Origin: Proteus columbae
GTDB lineage: Bacteria > Pseudomonadota > Gammaproteobacteria > Enterobacterales > Enterobacteriaceae
Reading direction: 5' to 3'
DNA length: 64,000 nt
Assembly: GCF_009914335.1 (NCBI RefSeq)
Contig: NZ_CP043925.1
Span: 868,001 to 932,000, forward strand
Within the stretch, counting starts at the first letter, position 1, and every line of letters begins with the position of its first letter. The translations under genes were made by a program, and so were the position numbers. Below, piece by piece: positions 38,330 through 47,698 of the stretch. The notes beneath the pieces were generated by a model, which was given only the letters and a program-made list of their open reading frames with translations, was not told the DNA's origin and ran no database searches.

Positions 38330-40945
38330 ATGGTTAGAACATTCAAAACCGTTGGTTTAGGGACGGAAAAAAAGAAAAAACAACATACTATTCGGCCTGT
38401 TGCTGTACTGATCTATTTAATTCTTACTGGCGCTTCCAGTATTTCAAGTTCAGCTTTAGCAAATAGTAATATTGAATTTAATGCCGATATTTTAGATCTA
38501 AAAGATAAGCAAAATATCGACTTATCAGATTTCTCTCGTGCTGGCTATATTATGCCCGGCCGATATGAGTTTGTTGTTCGCGTGAATAATAATGAACTCC
38601 CTGAACTCTACAACATTAGCTATGTTGTACCAGCCAATGATCCTAAAGGTAGCGAAGCTTGCTTACCGCCAGAATTGATCCATCAAATAGGGCTCAAACC
38701 TGAATGGGCTGAAAAAGTTAAATATCAAGATAACGGAAGCTGCCTTGATATCTCTTCTATTCCCGGAATGACGGTAAATGCAAGTCTGGGAAATGGCAAT
38801 CTTATTCTTACTATTCCTCAAGCGTATCTTGAATATTCAGCACCAAACTGGGACCCACCTTCTCGTTGGGATCACGGTATCTCAGGTGTGCTTTTTGACT
38901 ATAACGTCAATGCTAACGTGACAGATCCTGCTAAAGGAAAACAGCGTCAACAAGTTACAGGCTTAGGAACCGTGGGAGCAAACCTTGGTGTTTGGCGTTT
39001 CCGTGCCGATTGGCAAGCAAGTTATCAGCATACAACAGGTATTCCTGATAGTACTGAAAATAGTTGGAAATGGAACCAGATTTATCTTTATAGAGCCATC
39101 ACGCAATTAGGGGCTCGCCTTGTGATGGGGGAGACTTACTCTCGTTCTGACATTTTCGATAACTTCCGTTTTACTGGGGTTAACTTGTCTACGGATGACA
39201 ATATGCTGCCACCTAACTTAAGGGGATATGCCCCAGAAGTAACGGGTGTGGCAAAAACGAATGCGAAAGTGACGATTAGCCAGCAGGGCCGTGTGATCTA
39301 TGAAACTCAGGTTGCTCCAGGACCGTTTCGCATTCAAGACATCAATGATGCAGTCAGTGGTAAATTAGATGTACGTGTTGAAGAACAAGATGGATCTGTT
39401 CAAGAATTCCAAATGGATACGGCCAGTATTCCTTATTTAACACGCCCCGGCCGAGTGCAATATAAATTATCTGCGGGTAAACCGTCGGACATGAACCGTA
39501 ATACAGAAGGCCCTATTTTTGGTATGGGTGAATTCTCATGGGGGATCAGTAACGGTTGGTCACTTTATGGCGGTTCATTAGTATCGGGCGATTATAACTC
39601 GGTTTCTGCGGGTATTGGTCGTGACCTAATGGCATTGGGTGCTATCTCTTTTGATGCGACACATTCTTGGGCAAAAATTCCAAGTGATGACAAACGTTAT
39701 CACGGGGGCTCTTATCGCGTCAGTTACTCAAAACGTTTTGAACAAATAAATAGCCAAGTGACATTTGCAGGCTATCGCTTCTCTGAACGTGACTTTATGA
39801 GTATGAACCAATATTTAGATCGCCGTTATCGTGGTGGTGAAGAAGATAATAATAAAGAGCTTTATACCATTATGTTTAGTAAGCAGTTCCCTGAATGGGG
39901 ATTGAGTGCTTACTTAAACTATAGCCATCAGACTTATTGGAATAAGCCTAATAACGATAACTATAACTTGTCATTAGCCAAAACGATGGATATTGGTAGC
40001 TTTAAAAATATCAATCTCAGCCTGTCGGCGTTTCGCAATAAATTCAATGGCACCAATGATAATGGCGTTTATATGAATGTCAGTATGCCTTGGAGCGATC
40101 GCGCAACTATTAGCTACAACACGGTGATTAATAAACACGGTAATTCACATAATGTCAGCTATTACGATCGTATTGATGACAATAGTAGCTATCGAGTTGG
40201 TGCTGGTTTAAGCAGTAACGGTAAACCATCCGCAGATGCCTATCTTATGCATTACGCTGATGCTGCATTGGTCACTGCTAGTGCGAGCCATATTAATGGT
40301 GAATACACATCAGCCACCTTATCACTACAAGGTGGGGCAACATTAACACCAAAAGGTGGTGCATTACACCGAACAAGTCGTACGGGTAGTACTCGTTTAC
40401 TTGTTGATACAGATGGCATTTCAGATGTTCCAGTGAAAAGCATCGGCGCTATTACGCGTACCAATGCTTTTGGTAAAGCAGTACTGCCTGATATCAATGA
40501 TTATTATCGCAGTAGTGCCAGCATCGACCTTGATCAGATGCCAGATAACGCTGAAGCATTACGCTCAATTCAACAGCTAACCCTAACAGAAGGTGCAATA
40601 GGCTACCGCCACTTTGATGTGGTCTCGGGACAAAAAGCCATGGCTGTCATTCGCTTACAAGATGGAACTTATCCACCATTTGGTGCCAGTGTCACAACCG
40701 AGAAGGGGCGTGAGCTTGGTATTGTCAATGATGGTGGGAATGTCTATCTGACGGGGATTAACAGTGATGATCTATTGAGTGTTCGTTGGAATGGTCAAGA
40801 GCAGTGCAAAGTCCGTATTCCAACATTAGTTGAAGGATTATTTATGTCTTCATTATTACTGACTTGTAGTGATGGTGACGCAACACCTTCAACAATCAAT
40901 CAAAGAACAGAGCCCTTACCTAAACCTCAACTGATCACGCAATAA
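38330..40945 (+). CDS. mrpC: outer-membrane fimbrial usher MrpC
   Basis: MrpC is the usher that forms the secretion pore and assembly platform for the fimbria. The 871-residue protein has an extended signal region (to about residue 44), an N-terminal domain beginning IEFNADILDLKDKQNIDLSDFSRAGYIMPG, the 24-strand barrel with the plug near residue 240-320, and two C-terminal domains ending in the paired-cysteine segment EEQCKV-like / LLLTCSD. PPNLRGYAPEVTGVAKTNAKV and QGRVIYETQVAPGPF are classic usher motifs. It starts 21 bases after mrpB. Confidence 0.96.
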   Translation: MVRTFKTVGLGTEKKKKQHTIRPVAVLIYLILTGASSISSSALANSNIEFNADILDLKDKQNIDLSDFSRAGYIMPGRYEFVVRVNNNELPELYNISYVVPANDPKGSEACLPPELIHQIGLKPEWAEKVKYQDNGSCLDISSIPGMTVNASLGNGNLILTIPQAYLEYSAPNWDPPSRWDHGISGVLFDYNVNANVTDPAKGKQRQQVTGLGTVGANLGVWRFRADWQASYQHTTGIPDSTENSWKWNQIYLYRAITQLGARLVMGETYSRSDIFDNFRFTGVNLSTDDNMLPPNLRGYAPEVTGVAKTNAKVTISQQGRVIYETQVAPGPFRIQDINDAVSGKLDVRVEEQDGSVQEFQMDTASIPYLTRPGRVQYKLSAGKPSDMNRNTEGPIFGMGEFSWGISNGWSLYGGSLVSGDYNSVSAGIGRDLMALGAISFDATHSWAKIPSDDKRYHGGSYRVSYSKRFEQINSQVTFAGYRFSERDFMSMNQYLDRRYRGGEEDNNKELYTIMFSKQFPEWGLSAYLNYSHQTYWNKPNNDNYNLSLAKTMDIGSFKNINLSLSAFRNKFNGTNDNGVYMNVSMPWSDRATISYNTVINKHGNSHNVSYYDRIDDNSSYRVGAGLSSNGKPSADAYLMHYADAALVTASASHINGEYTSATLSLQGGATLTPKGGALHRTSRTGSTRLLVDTDGISDVPVKSIGAITRTNAFGKAVLPDINDYYRSSASIDLDQMPDNAEALRSIQQLTLTEGAIGYRHFDVVSGQKAMAVIRLQDGTYPPFGASVTTEKGRELGIVNDGGNVYLTGINSDDLLSVRWNGQEQCKVRIPTLVEGLFMSSLLLTCSDGDATPSTINQRTEPLPKPQLITQ

Positions 40946-41000
40946 GGTTAGGAAAAAAGGGAAAGATAAAAATAATTTCAGACAAAAAGAGTAATTTAAA

Positions 41001-41759
41001 ATGATGTTATTAAAGCGCTTATTCATTGTAACAACCACTTTATTGACTGGAATGGTCTTTACTAGTCAAGCCCTTGCTGCGATTGCTTTAGATAGAACGC
41101 GTGTCATTTTTAATGGTGCCGATAAGTCGATTAGCTTAAATGTCAGTAATCAGAATAAAGAACTACCTTACTTGGCTCAGGGTTGGATGGAAAATGAAAA
41201 TGGAGAACGTATTGACAGCCCATTATTAGTTTTACCGCCTATTCAGCGTATTGAGCCGGGCGATAAAAGCCAAGTCAAAGTGCAGTCATTACCTGATATT
41301 GCCAAATTACCACAAGATAGAGAAAGCGTTTTCTATTTTAACTTGCGTGAAATTCCACCACGTAGCGATAAACCTAATGTACTGCAAATTGCATTACAAA
41401 CGCGCATTAAACTTTTTTATCGACCAGCATCGATTTACGCCACACAAACGGATCTCACTCATCCTTGGCAGGAAAAAATCACCTTAATAAAGAAAGGTGA
41501 TCGCTATGAAGTGAATAACCCAACACCTTATTACGTGACATTAGTGGATGGGTTAACAGGATTGCAAGGAAAAAGCCTTGATGGTTTTGAACCAATCATG
41601 ATTGCCCCTAAAAGCACAGGAACGATAAATCTGCATACTTCTGCGTTTGGCGCATCGCCTGTACTCAGTTACATCAATGATTACGGTGGACGACCACAAA
41701 TGAAATTCACCTGTACTGGCAATGAATGCAAAGTTACAGAAACATCAGCAGGAAACTAA
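41001..41759 (+). CDS. mrpD: periplasmic fimbrial chaperone MrpD
   Basis: MrpD is a PapD-type chaperone that donates a strand to pilins in the periplasm. The 252-residue protein has a signal peptide to about residue 26 (SQALA), then ALDRTRVIFNGADKSISLNVSNQN, the G1-edge motif and the family signature VFYFNLREIPPRSDKPNVLQIALQTRIKLFYRP with its invariant Arg and Lys. It starts 55 bases after the usher gene. Confidence 0.96.
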   Translation: MMLLKRLFIVTTTLLTGMVFTSQALAAIALDRTRVIFNGADKSISLNVSNQNKELPYLAQGWMENENGERIDSPLLVLPPIQRIEPGDKSQVKVQSLPDIAKLPQDRESVFYFNLREIPPRSDKPNVLQIALQTRIKLFYRPASIYATQTDLTHPWQEKITLIKKGDRYEVNNPTPYYVTLVDGLTGLQGKSLDGFEPIMIAPKSTGTINLHTSAFGASPVLSYINDYGGRPQMKFTCTGNECKVTETSAGN

Positions 41760-41772
41760 ATAGGTCTATTTT

Positions 41773-42318
41773 ATGAAAATGGAACAGCGGTTTAGCCCAA
41801 GCAAAGCAGTGTTGATTCTTATTTTGGCAACGTTTACTGGAGGCCTAAGTTTTACTGCTGTTGCGAATTTACCCGCTAGAGCGGTGAAAGATGTTATTCC
41901 GGGAATTGTTTATATCAATATTTCAGGGAATGTCATTGCGCCACCGCCTTGCTTAATTAATGACGGCAAAATGATCGAAGTTAATTTTGGTGAGGTAATG
42001 AGTACACGTATTGATGGGGTTCGTTATAAAGAGCCTGTTCATTACACCGCGACTTGCCAAAAAATGCCAACTAATGCCATGAAAGTTTATGTTACGGGGA
42101 GCGCAACGGGATTCGATTCAAATGCGCTACAAACCAATATTACGGGATTAGGAGTGCGTATTCTGTATCAGGGAAACTTATTAGATTTAGGTAAGGCGGT
42201 AAATTTTACCTATCCCAACTTACCTGAATTAGAAGCTATTCCTGTTCGTGATCAGAATGAAAGCTTAGTGGGTGGTGATTTTGTCGCAAGTGGCACACTG
42301 CATGTGGATTATCAGTAA
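41773..42318 (+). CDS. mrpE: minor fimbrial subunit MrpE
   Basis: A 181-residue minor pilin. A signal peptide ends near residue 35; the mature part has the paired cysteines in VIAPPPCLIND and TATCQKMP, and the terminal strand TLHVDYQ. The PPPC motif is shared with MrpF. It begins 13 bases after mrpD and lies 11 bases before mrpF. Confidence 0.92.
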   Translation: MKMEQRFSPSKAVLILILATFTGGLSFTAVANLPARAVKDVIPGIVYINISGNVIAPPPCLINDGKMIEVNFGEVMSTRIDGVRYKEPVHYTATCQKMPTNAMKVYVTGSATGFDSNALQTNITGLGVRILYQGNLLDLGKAVNFTYPNLPELEAIPVRDQNESLVGGDFVASGTLHVDYQ

Positions 42319-42329
42319 GAGGTCAGAAG

Positions 42330-42815
42330 ATGAATAAATTAAAGTACCTATGTCTGATCGCATTACTGAATTCTTATTCTGTTATGAGTGCAGACGCACC
42401 TAATATGAAATTATTTGGCACCTTATTAGTACCACCTCCTTGTGTCATTAGTAACAACGAACTGATTGATGTCTATTTTGGACACAACGTAGGTATTCAT
42501 AAAGTAGATGGCATTAACTATACCGAATCGGTGAATTATCGATTGGTCTGTGATCCAAATTTAAAAGGTTGGGATTTAGGGCTTTCTATTATTGGTCCTA
42601 AAACACAGTTTGATGAAGCAGCGCTACAAACCAATATTCCAGATTTAGGCATTCATCTTACGCAAGATGGTAAGCCTTTTAAATTAAACGAGCGTATTGC
42701 GATATCACCCGATAATCCTCCCGTGATCCAAGCGGTGCCCGTTAAAAGACCGGGTAGCACTTTGCCTGAAGGTGCATTTGAAGTATCGGCAACACTGCTT
42801 GCTGAATACCAATAG
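42330..42815 (+). CDS. mrpF: minor fimbrial subunit MrpF
   Basis: A 161-residue minor pilin with a signal peptide to about residue 21 (VMSADA), paired cysteines in LLVPPPCVISN and RLVCDPN, and the terminal strand TLLAEYQ. It resembles MrpE in its first strand (FGHNVGIHKVDGINY versus FGEVMSTRIDGVRY), so the two may be ancient duplicates. Confidence 0.92.
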   Translation: MNKLKYLCLIALLNSYSVMSADAPNMKLFGTLLVPPPCVISNNELIDVYFGHNVGIHKVDGINYTESVNYRLVCDPNLKGWDLGLSIIGPKTQFDEAALQTNIPDLGIHLTQDGKPFKLNERIAISPDNPPVIQAVPVKRPGSTLPEGAFEVSATLLAEYQ

Positions 42816-42825
42816 GAGCGTATTG

Positions 42826-43374
42826 ATGAATATAAAAAGGTTATCGATCCCGTTCGTATTGGGTCTTGCCACATTTACGGGATTAATATCAACCGCTTTC
42901 TCGGCGCCAGACAATATGCGTTTTCACGGCATATTAGTTGACGAGCCTTGTACCATAAAGCCCGGTGACGAAACCGTTGAATTAGATTTTGGCAATATAC
43001 CAGACAAGAACCTTTATGCGTATCAAAGAACACCAAGCAAGTTGTTTCAAATACGCTTGTCTGAATGTGATTTAACGATTGGTAAAAGCGTCAAGATCAC
43101 TTTCAAAGGGGATGAAAATCAAGCTATGGCAGGACAAGGTTTTTTAGCAATTAGCCCAAGCAGTCAAGCGGCGGGTATTGCTGTTGGACTGGAATCTGAA
43201 AATGGAAATGCACTACCTGTTAATAAAGAAACAGACAAACTCTCGTTAAATGCGGATGACACGATTTTAAATTTTTATGCCTTTATTCAAGGGGAGCCAG
43301 ATGCGATTGCCAACCAATCCATTAAACGCGGCCCATTTAGTGCAATCGCCACATTCCATTTGAATTATGACTAA
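42826..43374 (+). CDS. mrpG: minor fimbrial subunit MrpG
   Basis: A 182-residue minor pilin. I start it at 42826 (MNIKRLSIPF), eight bases after AGGAG; a frame from 42772 overlaps mrpF and is not needed. The signal peptide ends near FSA, cysteines lie in VDEPCTIKPGD and LSECDLTIG, and the C terminus is IATFHLNYD. It is a candidate linker next to the tip adhesin because its gene directly precedes mrpH. Confidence 0.92.
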   Translation: MNIKRLSIPFVLGLATFTGLISTAFSAPDNMRFHGILVDEPCTIKPGDETVELDFGNIPDKNLYAYQRTPSKLFQIRLSECDLTIGKSVKITFKGDENQAMAGQGFLAISPSSQAAGIAVGLESENGNALPVNKETDKLSLNADDTILNFYAFIQGEPDAIANQSIKRGPFSAIATFHLNYD

Positions 43375-43395
43375 TTATTAGGGTTGAGGTTTTAT

Positions 43396-44223
43396 ATGTC
43401 CATATTAAAGCGATTTTCAGCTTTATGTCTTGCAATAGGTTTGTTGTTTTCGGCACCCGCAATGGCATCTATCTTTTCTTATATTACTGAATCGACAGGA
43501 ACACCCTCAAATGCAACCTATACCTATGTTATTCAGCGTTGGGATCCTGAAACGTCGGGAACATTAAATCCTTGTTATGGATGGTCTACTTGTTATGTAA
43601 CGATTAACCATAAACATGATCTTGATGGGTCTGGTGGATCAGCTAAGCAACTTATCACAAGAATTGAGAAGTTGCGTACTTTAGCTGAAGTTCGAGAGGA
43701 AGTTTTAAGAAATATTTCCTTTCCACTTGAAGGAAAGACAAATCACGTAGGGCCTGCTTTAAATTCTAATCAGGAATGTGTGGGATTATTTTATCAACCA
43801 AATTCAAGTGGAATATCACCGAGTGGACGTTTATTGCCGGGATCATTATGTGGTATCGCACCGCCACCTGTTGGTGCCTGCAAAATAACAGAAGGTGCTG
43901 TAAACCTTAATTATGGTGATATAGATGAATATAGTTTAGAGGGTGCTCAGCGTTATCAGAATATCAATGTTACTTGTAATTTAGCGATGAAAGTCATGGT
44001 TATTGCATCAGGTTCAGATAATGGGAGAGTGCTTTTACGTTCAGACAACAGTTTATATGCTGATTTATTTCTTGATGATTATCCAGGCGAGACCGGTAGC
44101 ATAATTAATGTTCCCGCTGGCGGTTCAGTGCCTGTAAAAGTAAGTTCTACTTTACATACAAATGGTCGCGTTGCACCGGGCTATTTCTCTGGTTCAGGAT
44201 CAATTATTTTAACGATGCCTTAA
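43396..44223 (+). CDS. mrpH: tip adhesin MrpH, zinc-dependent
   Basis: MrpH is the two-domain tip adhesin of MR/P fimbriae. From the ATG at 43396 it is 275 residues. Signal peptide to about residue 24; receptor-binding domain to about 157; pilin domain after GIAPPPVGACKI. His72 and His74 (TINHKHD) and His117 (KTNHVGP) fall exactly at the positions published as the zinc ligands of this adhesin. Cysteine pairs are in LNPCYGWSTCYV and NQECVGL / GSLCGIA. GAGG precedes the start. Confidence 0.96.
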   Translation: MSILKRFSALCLAIGLLFSAPAMASIFSYITESTGTPSNATYTYVIQRWDPETSGTLNPCYGWSTCYVTINHKHDLDGSGGSAKQLITRIEKLRTLAEVREEVLRNISFPLEGKTNHVGPALNSNQECVGLFYQPNSSGISPSGRLLPGSLCGIAPPPVGACKITEGAVNLNYGDIDEYSLEGAQRYQNINVTCNLAMKVMVIASGSDNGRVLLRSDNSLYADLFLDDYPGETGSIINVPAGGSVPVKVSSTLHTNGRVAPGYFSGSGSIILTMP

Positions 44224-44244
44224 TCATGATAATGGGTGAATATT

Positions 44245-44565
44245 ATGATGAATTACGATTTTACAGATATTGATGTTAATGCGTTGGTTGGAAAACGAAT
44301 TCAGAAAAAGCGTAAAGAATTAGGTTATACCGGTATGCAAATCGCTGAAAAAATTGGTGTAAGCCAACAGCAATTCTCTCGATATGAGCGCGGGATGAAC
44401 AAGATAGATTTAAGTTATCTTGTTCTATTAGCCAACTATCTAAATACACCTATTTATTGGTTTTTTGAAGACTGTTTTATATCAAAATCGTCATCAGAAA
44501 ATCAATGTACCGATAAACGAAGTAGCATCATTGCTGAAGCGATGCCTGATGTTTTTTTATACTAA
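44245..44565 (+). CDS. mrpJ: transcriptional regulator MrpJ
   Basis: MrpJ is an XRE/SinR-type helix-turn-helix regulator that represses flagellar genes when fimbriae are expressed. The ~106-residue protein has the helix-turn-helix TGMQIAEKIGVSQQQFSRYERGMNKIDLSYL and an aromatic C-terminal segment NTPIYWFFEDCF common to its paralogues. I start at the ATG at 44245, with GGGTG six bases before; a GTG at 44236 is possible. It is the last gene of the operon, followed by a strong terminator. Confidence 0.95.
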   Translation: MMNYDFTDIDVNALVGKRIQKKRKELGYTGMQIAEKIGVSQQQFSRYERGMNKIDLSYLVLLANYLNTPIYWFFEDCFISKSSSENQCTDKRSSIIAEAMPDVFLY

Positions 44566-44642
44566 TGCATATCGCTAAAGGATACTCAAACTTGGTGTTT
44601 TAGAGCGTATGCTTTTTCTTTGATTGATTACCAAATTGGTAA

Positions 44643-44668
44643 GGCAGGGGAAACCCTGCCCTTTTTTT
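44643..44668 (+). terminator. terminator of the mrp operon
   Basis: GGCAGGG / CCCTGCC stem with a GAAA loop and T7 run. Confidence 0.93.
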
Positions 44669-46290
44669 ATGCTAAAAAAGCTAAGTGCCGTTAGTCAAAC
44701 TCGAGTTATTGATAGTGTGATCAGCAAAAAGGAAGGAATGGATAATCAATTTTTACTCTTTTATATAGAGAAGAAAATGGGGCATAAATGTAACGTTGTC
44801 ATTTTATGATGATAATAATTATCTAAAACAGGTGCTTTTCTTGAAAAGCGGGATAAGAATACTCTTAAAGCGAGTATTTAGAGAATATTGATTTCTATTA
44901 GGTTGAAAATGCCTTTTTTTTATTTCATCGTGAAAAAGATAAATAAAGCTAACTTAATTTATTAAATAAAGATACTCTAATAATGATATTCTTATTAAGA
45001 CGTTATTAGTTAAATAATTAAATAATACTAATGTAATTCTCTATTTTTATTTAAATTATTAACTTGTTATTATTCAGTCTATAAAGGATTGTTTCCAATA
45101 TATACCTTAAAACTTACTTCTTTAGATTAATTAACTATTCGAAAATGAGTTAAATCTATTCAGATAATATAAAATTATTCCTAATTTATCGTAAAAATAA
45201 AAAAACACCAATATTCTTATTGAAAAAAATTTGATAATTAGAAAACAAGTAATAACGACTAATATTTATACGCATTATATGAGTAATGTTAAATTAATGA
45301 ATTCATAATGTAAATAAAATGTATTTTACTGTGTTTCTATTTGGATAAGAAAATGTGGATTCTATGGGGATTTAATAATATGAATAAGCTAATAATGAAA
45401 TTAGTAGCAATACGTAAAATAGTCAAGGATCCAATAAATAATTAATTTAATTTTTTGAAGCTGCTCTTAATAAATACATTAAAATTTTTACCCAAAAAAA
45501 GCGTAATTATTCTCAATCAAATGATTAGATTTTTAGGTTTTTCTGAGAAAAAAATAGGCGTTACACGAATTTCTTTTTTGAATTATCAGTTAGTTAACTT
45601 ATGAGAGTGTTCTTAATCAAAAAATGCAATTTGTACAAAAACTCGCTTTATGACCTCAATTTCCTAAGTGTAAATACTTAAATTAAAGTGTTAAATTATT
45701 ATAAAAATACTCTATTCTTGATTAGTTTATTTAAATAATCAATTATTTATCAATTACTTATGATTTTTCTGCTCTTTTTATTTTGTTTATTGTAAATATA
45801 CGTAACTATAAAAAATGTAACTATTAATTTTTATATTAAATACAAATACTTATGTTTATTTAATGTTTTATTTTTAATGCTTATTTCAATTTGGGATTAT
45901 CATTAAAGGAGTTATTTGATGTAGTTTATACATGGGATTAAATAATGATAATAAATAAATTAACAAATCCATTATTTTGATCTGCTTGTAAATCAATGGA
46001 TTAAGTCAAGTTTGTTTCATTATGTAAAATTTTAGTTATATTGAGTTAAAATAAACAAATAATAAAATGTTATTTAATTGACAATTAATCCTATTCGTAA
46101 AAAGACAATTAGATCTTTTCACTTTAAATTCCGAAATAGCAGAATTTAAATCTCATATATCTCTTTTTAAGAGTGTGAATTTAGTTTTTAAATCCATTTC
46201 TGTCATTTTCAAAAAGTAATATTTTGTATGAAAATGTAAAAAATACACCTAATATCAGTAAATTAATAAAAATAGACTTAATGAAATTGG
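44669..46290. other. long AT-rich gap between the two fimbrial operons
   Basis: About 1.6 kb without a supportable gene, very AT-rich, a likely target for H-NS-type silencing. It contains the 64-bp segment 45165-45228 that resembles 35775-35838 in front of mrpI, and AATACACCT at 46242 that resembles the start of an mrp inverted repeat. No trace of a recombinase frame is readable. Confidence 0.6.
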
Positions 46291-46296
46291 GGTGGT

Positions 46297-46325
46297 TTGA
46301 CTTAAATAAAACCAGAGAGAATAAT
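46297..46325 (+). promoter_or_regulatory. fixed promoter of the mrp' operon
   Basis: TTGACT-N17-AATAAT with the same hexamers as the invertible mrp promoter and a related spacer (TTGACTTAA at the start, CCAGAG near the end), facing mrpA'. Just downstream CAACTTGATACGCTTCCTTTAT aligns in part (14 of 22) with the mrp repeat region, as if an inverted repeat had decayed here. Confidence 0.75.
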
Positions 46326-46502
46326 ATATCCAACTTGATACGCTTCCTTTATCTAATTTCATAATTAAATATGAAATTGGCTGGATGAACTTTATCAAAA
46401 TATAGAAACTTTATTTAGTGTGACATTCATTTAAGTAATTTGCTTATATTGAATTTTATTATTTTAAATATCTTCGTTCTTATATTTTCAGGAAACATAA
46501 AG

Positions 46503-47030
46503 ATGAAATTAAATAAATTAGGTTTAGTTTTAGGTTTAGGCTTAACTGTTGCTGCTGGTTCTGCATTCGCTGCTGATCAAGGTCATGGTACTGTAGAATT
46601 TTGGGGTTCAATCATTGATGCTCCATGTTCAATTGATCCTAACTCAGGCGACCAACGTGTTCCACTCGGACAAGTTTCAGCAAATGCACTGAAAGATGGC
46701 GGCCGTAGTGTTTCTAATACTTTCAAAATTAAATTACTGCAATGCTCTACTGAAACTTATAAAACAGTTCAAACTACCTTCACTGGTGCTGAAGCAGCGG
46801 CTATTCTGCCAGGCTCTTTAGGCATCGAAGGTTTAGCGAAAAATGCAGCAGTTGTTATTACTGATGCTGGTGGTACACAAATTAAATTAGGTGAACCAAC
46901 AAAAGCTCAAACTATTCGTGACGGTTCAAATGATCTGAACTTTGCTGCTTACTTACAAGGTTCTGCAACAGATGCAGCTGTACCTGGTGACTTTACTGCA
47001 ATCGCTACTTTTGCATTAACTTACCAATAA
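46503..47030 (+). CDS. mrpA': major fimbrial subunit MrpA' (second MR/P operon)
   Basis: A 175-residue pilin equal in length to MrpA and similar along its whole sequence. Signal peptide to SAFA; cysteines in DAPCSIDPN and LLQCSTE; C terminus IATFALTYQ. Differences from MrpA cluster in exposed-looking stretches (VEFWGSIID versus VKFVGSIID; LGEPTKAQTIRDGSN), consistent with antigenic divergence. CAGGAAAC precedes the ATG at 46503; a longer frame to 46440 has no site. Confidence 0.95.
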   Translation: MKLNKLGLVLGLGLTVAAGSAFAADQGHGTVEFWGSIIDAPCSIDPNSGDQRVPLGQVSANALKDGGRSVSNTFKIKLLQCSTETYKTVQTTFTGAEAAAILPGSLGIEGLAKNAAVVITDAGGTQIKLGEPTKAQTIRDGSNDLNFAAYLQGSATDAAVPGDFTAIATFALTYQ

Positions 47031-47044
47031 TAGATGTCCTTTTA

Positions 47045-47070
47045 GGCCCTGTATAAGGATGTATAGGGCT
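47045..47070 (+). terminator. attenuator-like hairpin between mrpA' and mrpB'
   Basis: GCCCT-GTATA pairs with TGTAT-AGGGC (two wobble pairs) around AGGA, followed by TTTAT. It matches the position of the mrpA-mrpB hairpin. Confidence 0.55.
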
Positions 47071-47117
47071 TTATCTTTAGCTGTATTTTTATGGTTTATC
47101 TTATGGAGTAGAAAACA

Positions 47118-47678
47118 ATGAATCGCAAGATGGTGCCACTATTATTACTTGTTACAACAGGACTATTTGTTAAGCCTGTAATGGCAGTGACCGATATAAA
47201 ACAAGATGTAAAATCACATCAGCGATTCGGCGTGGTTAGTCTACAAGGTTCTATATTAGAGCCAACATGTACTATCTCGGCAGGAAGTCGAGAGCAAGTT
47301 ATCTCTTTGAGTACCGTGTCTATTCCGACCTTAGCTGTTGAAGGTCAAGGACCTATTGAACATTTCTCTATTCGATTAACAGAATGTTCCCTTGTCGACC
47401 AAAAAGGTACACAAGCTGAACGTCCTCGTTTTATTGCTACTTTTGAAGGCCCTGCACAGAACGGATTATTCCAACTTTTCGGCGACGCTAAAGGTGCTTC
47501 GTTAGCTATTGCTGACCGTTACGGAAGATTGGCAACACCAGGGAAACCTTTACCTCCTGTGGATATCGATACTAAATCGTTGTCTTTGTTGTATCAAGCA
47601 AGGCTTGTTAAAAATAACGACATTCCACGAGCAGGTAATTATCAAGCAACCCTGCGTTTTAAACTCGAATATTATTAA
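47118..47678 (+). CDS. mrpB': fimbrial subunit MrpB'
   Basis: The 186-residue paralogue of MrpB, same length. Signal peptide ends near VMA; cysteines in LEPTCTISAGS and RLTECSLVDQ; C terminus LRFKLEYY. Its start after TGGAG supports the shorter start chosen for mrpB. Confidence 0.92.
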   Translation: MNRKMVPLLLLVTTGLFVKPVMAVTDIKQDVKSHQRFGVVSLQGSILEPTCTISAGSREQVISLSTVSIPTLAVEGQGPIEHFSIRLTECSLVDQKGTQAERPRFIATFEGPAQNGLFQLFGDAKGASLAIADRYGRLATPGKPLPPVDIDTKSLSLLYQARLVKNNDIPRAGNYQATLRFKLEYY

Positions 47679-47698
47679 ATGGATTGGTTGGATTATTT

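Noticed and set aside
44624..44809. 61-codon frame after mrpJ
   Set aside because: It runs through the mrp terminator and lacks a ribosome site.
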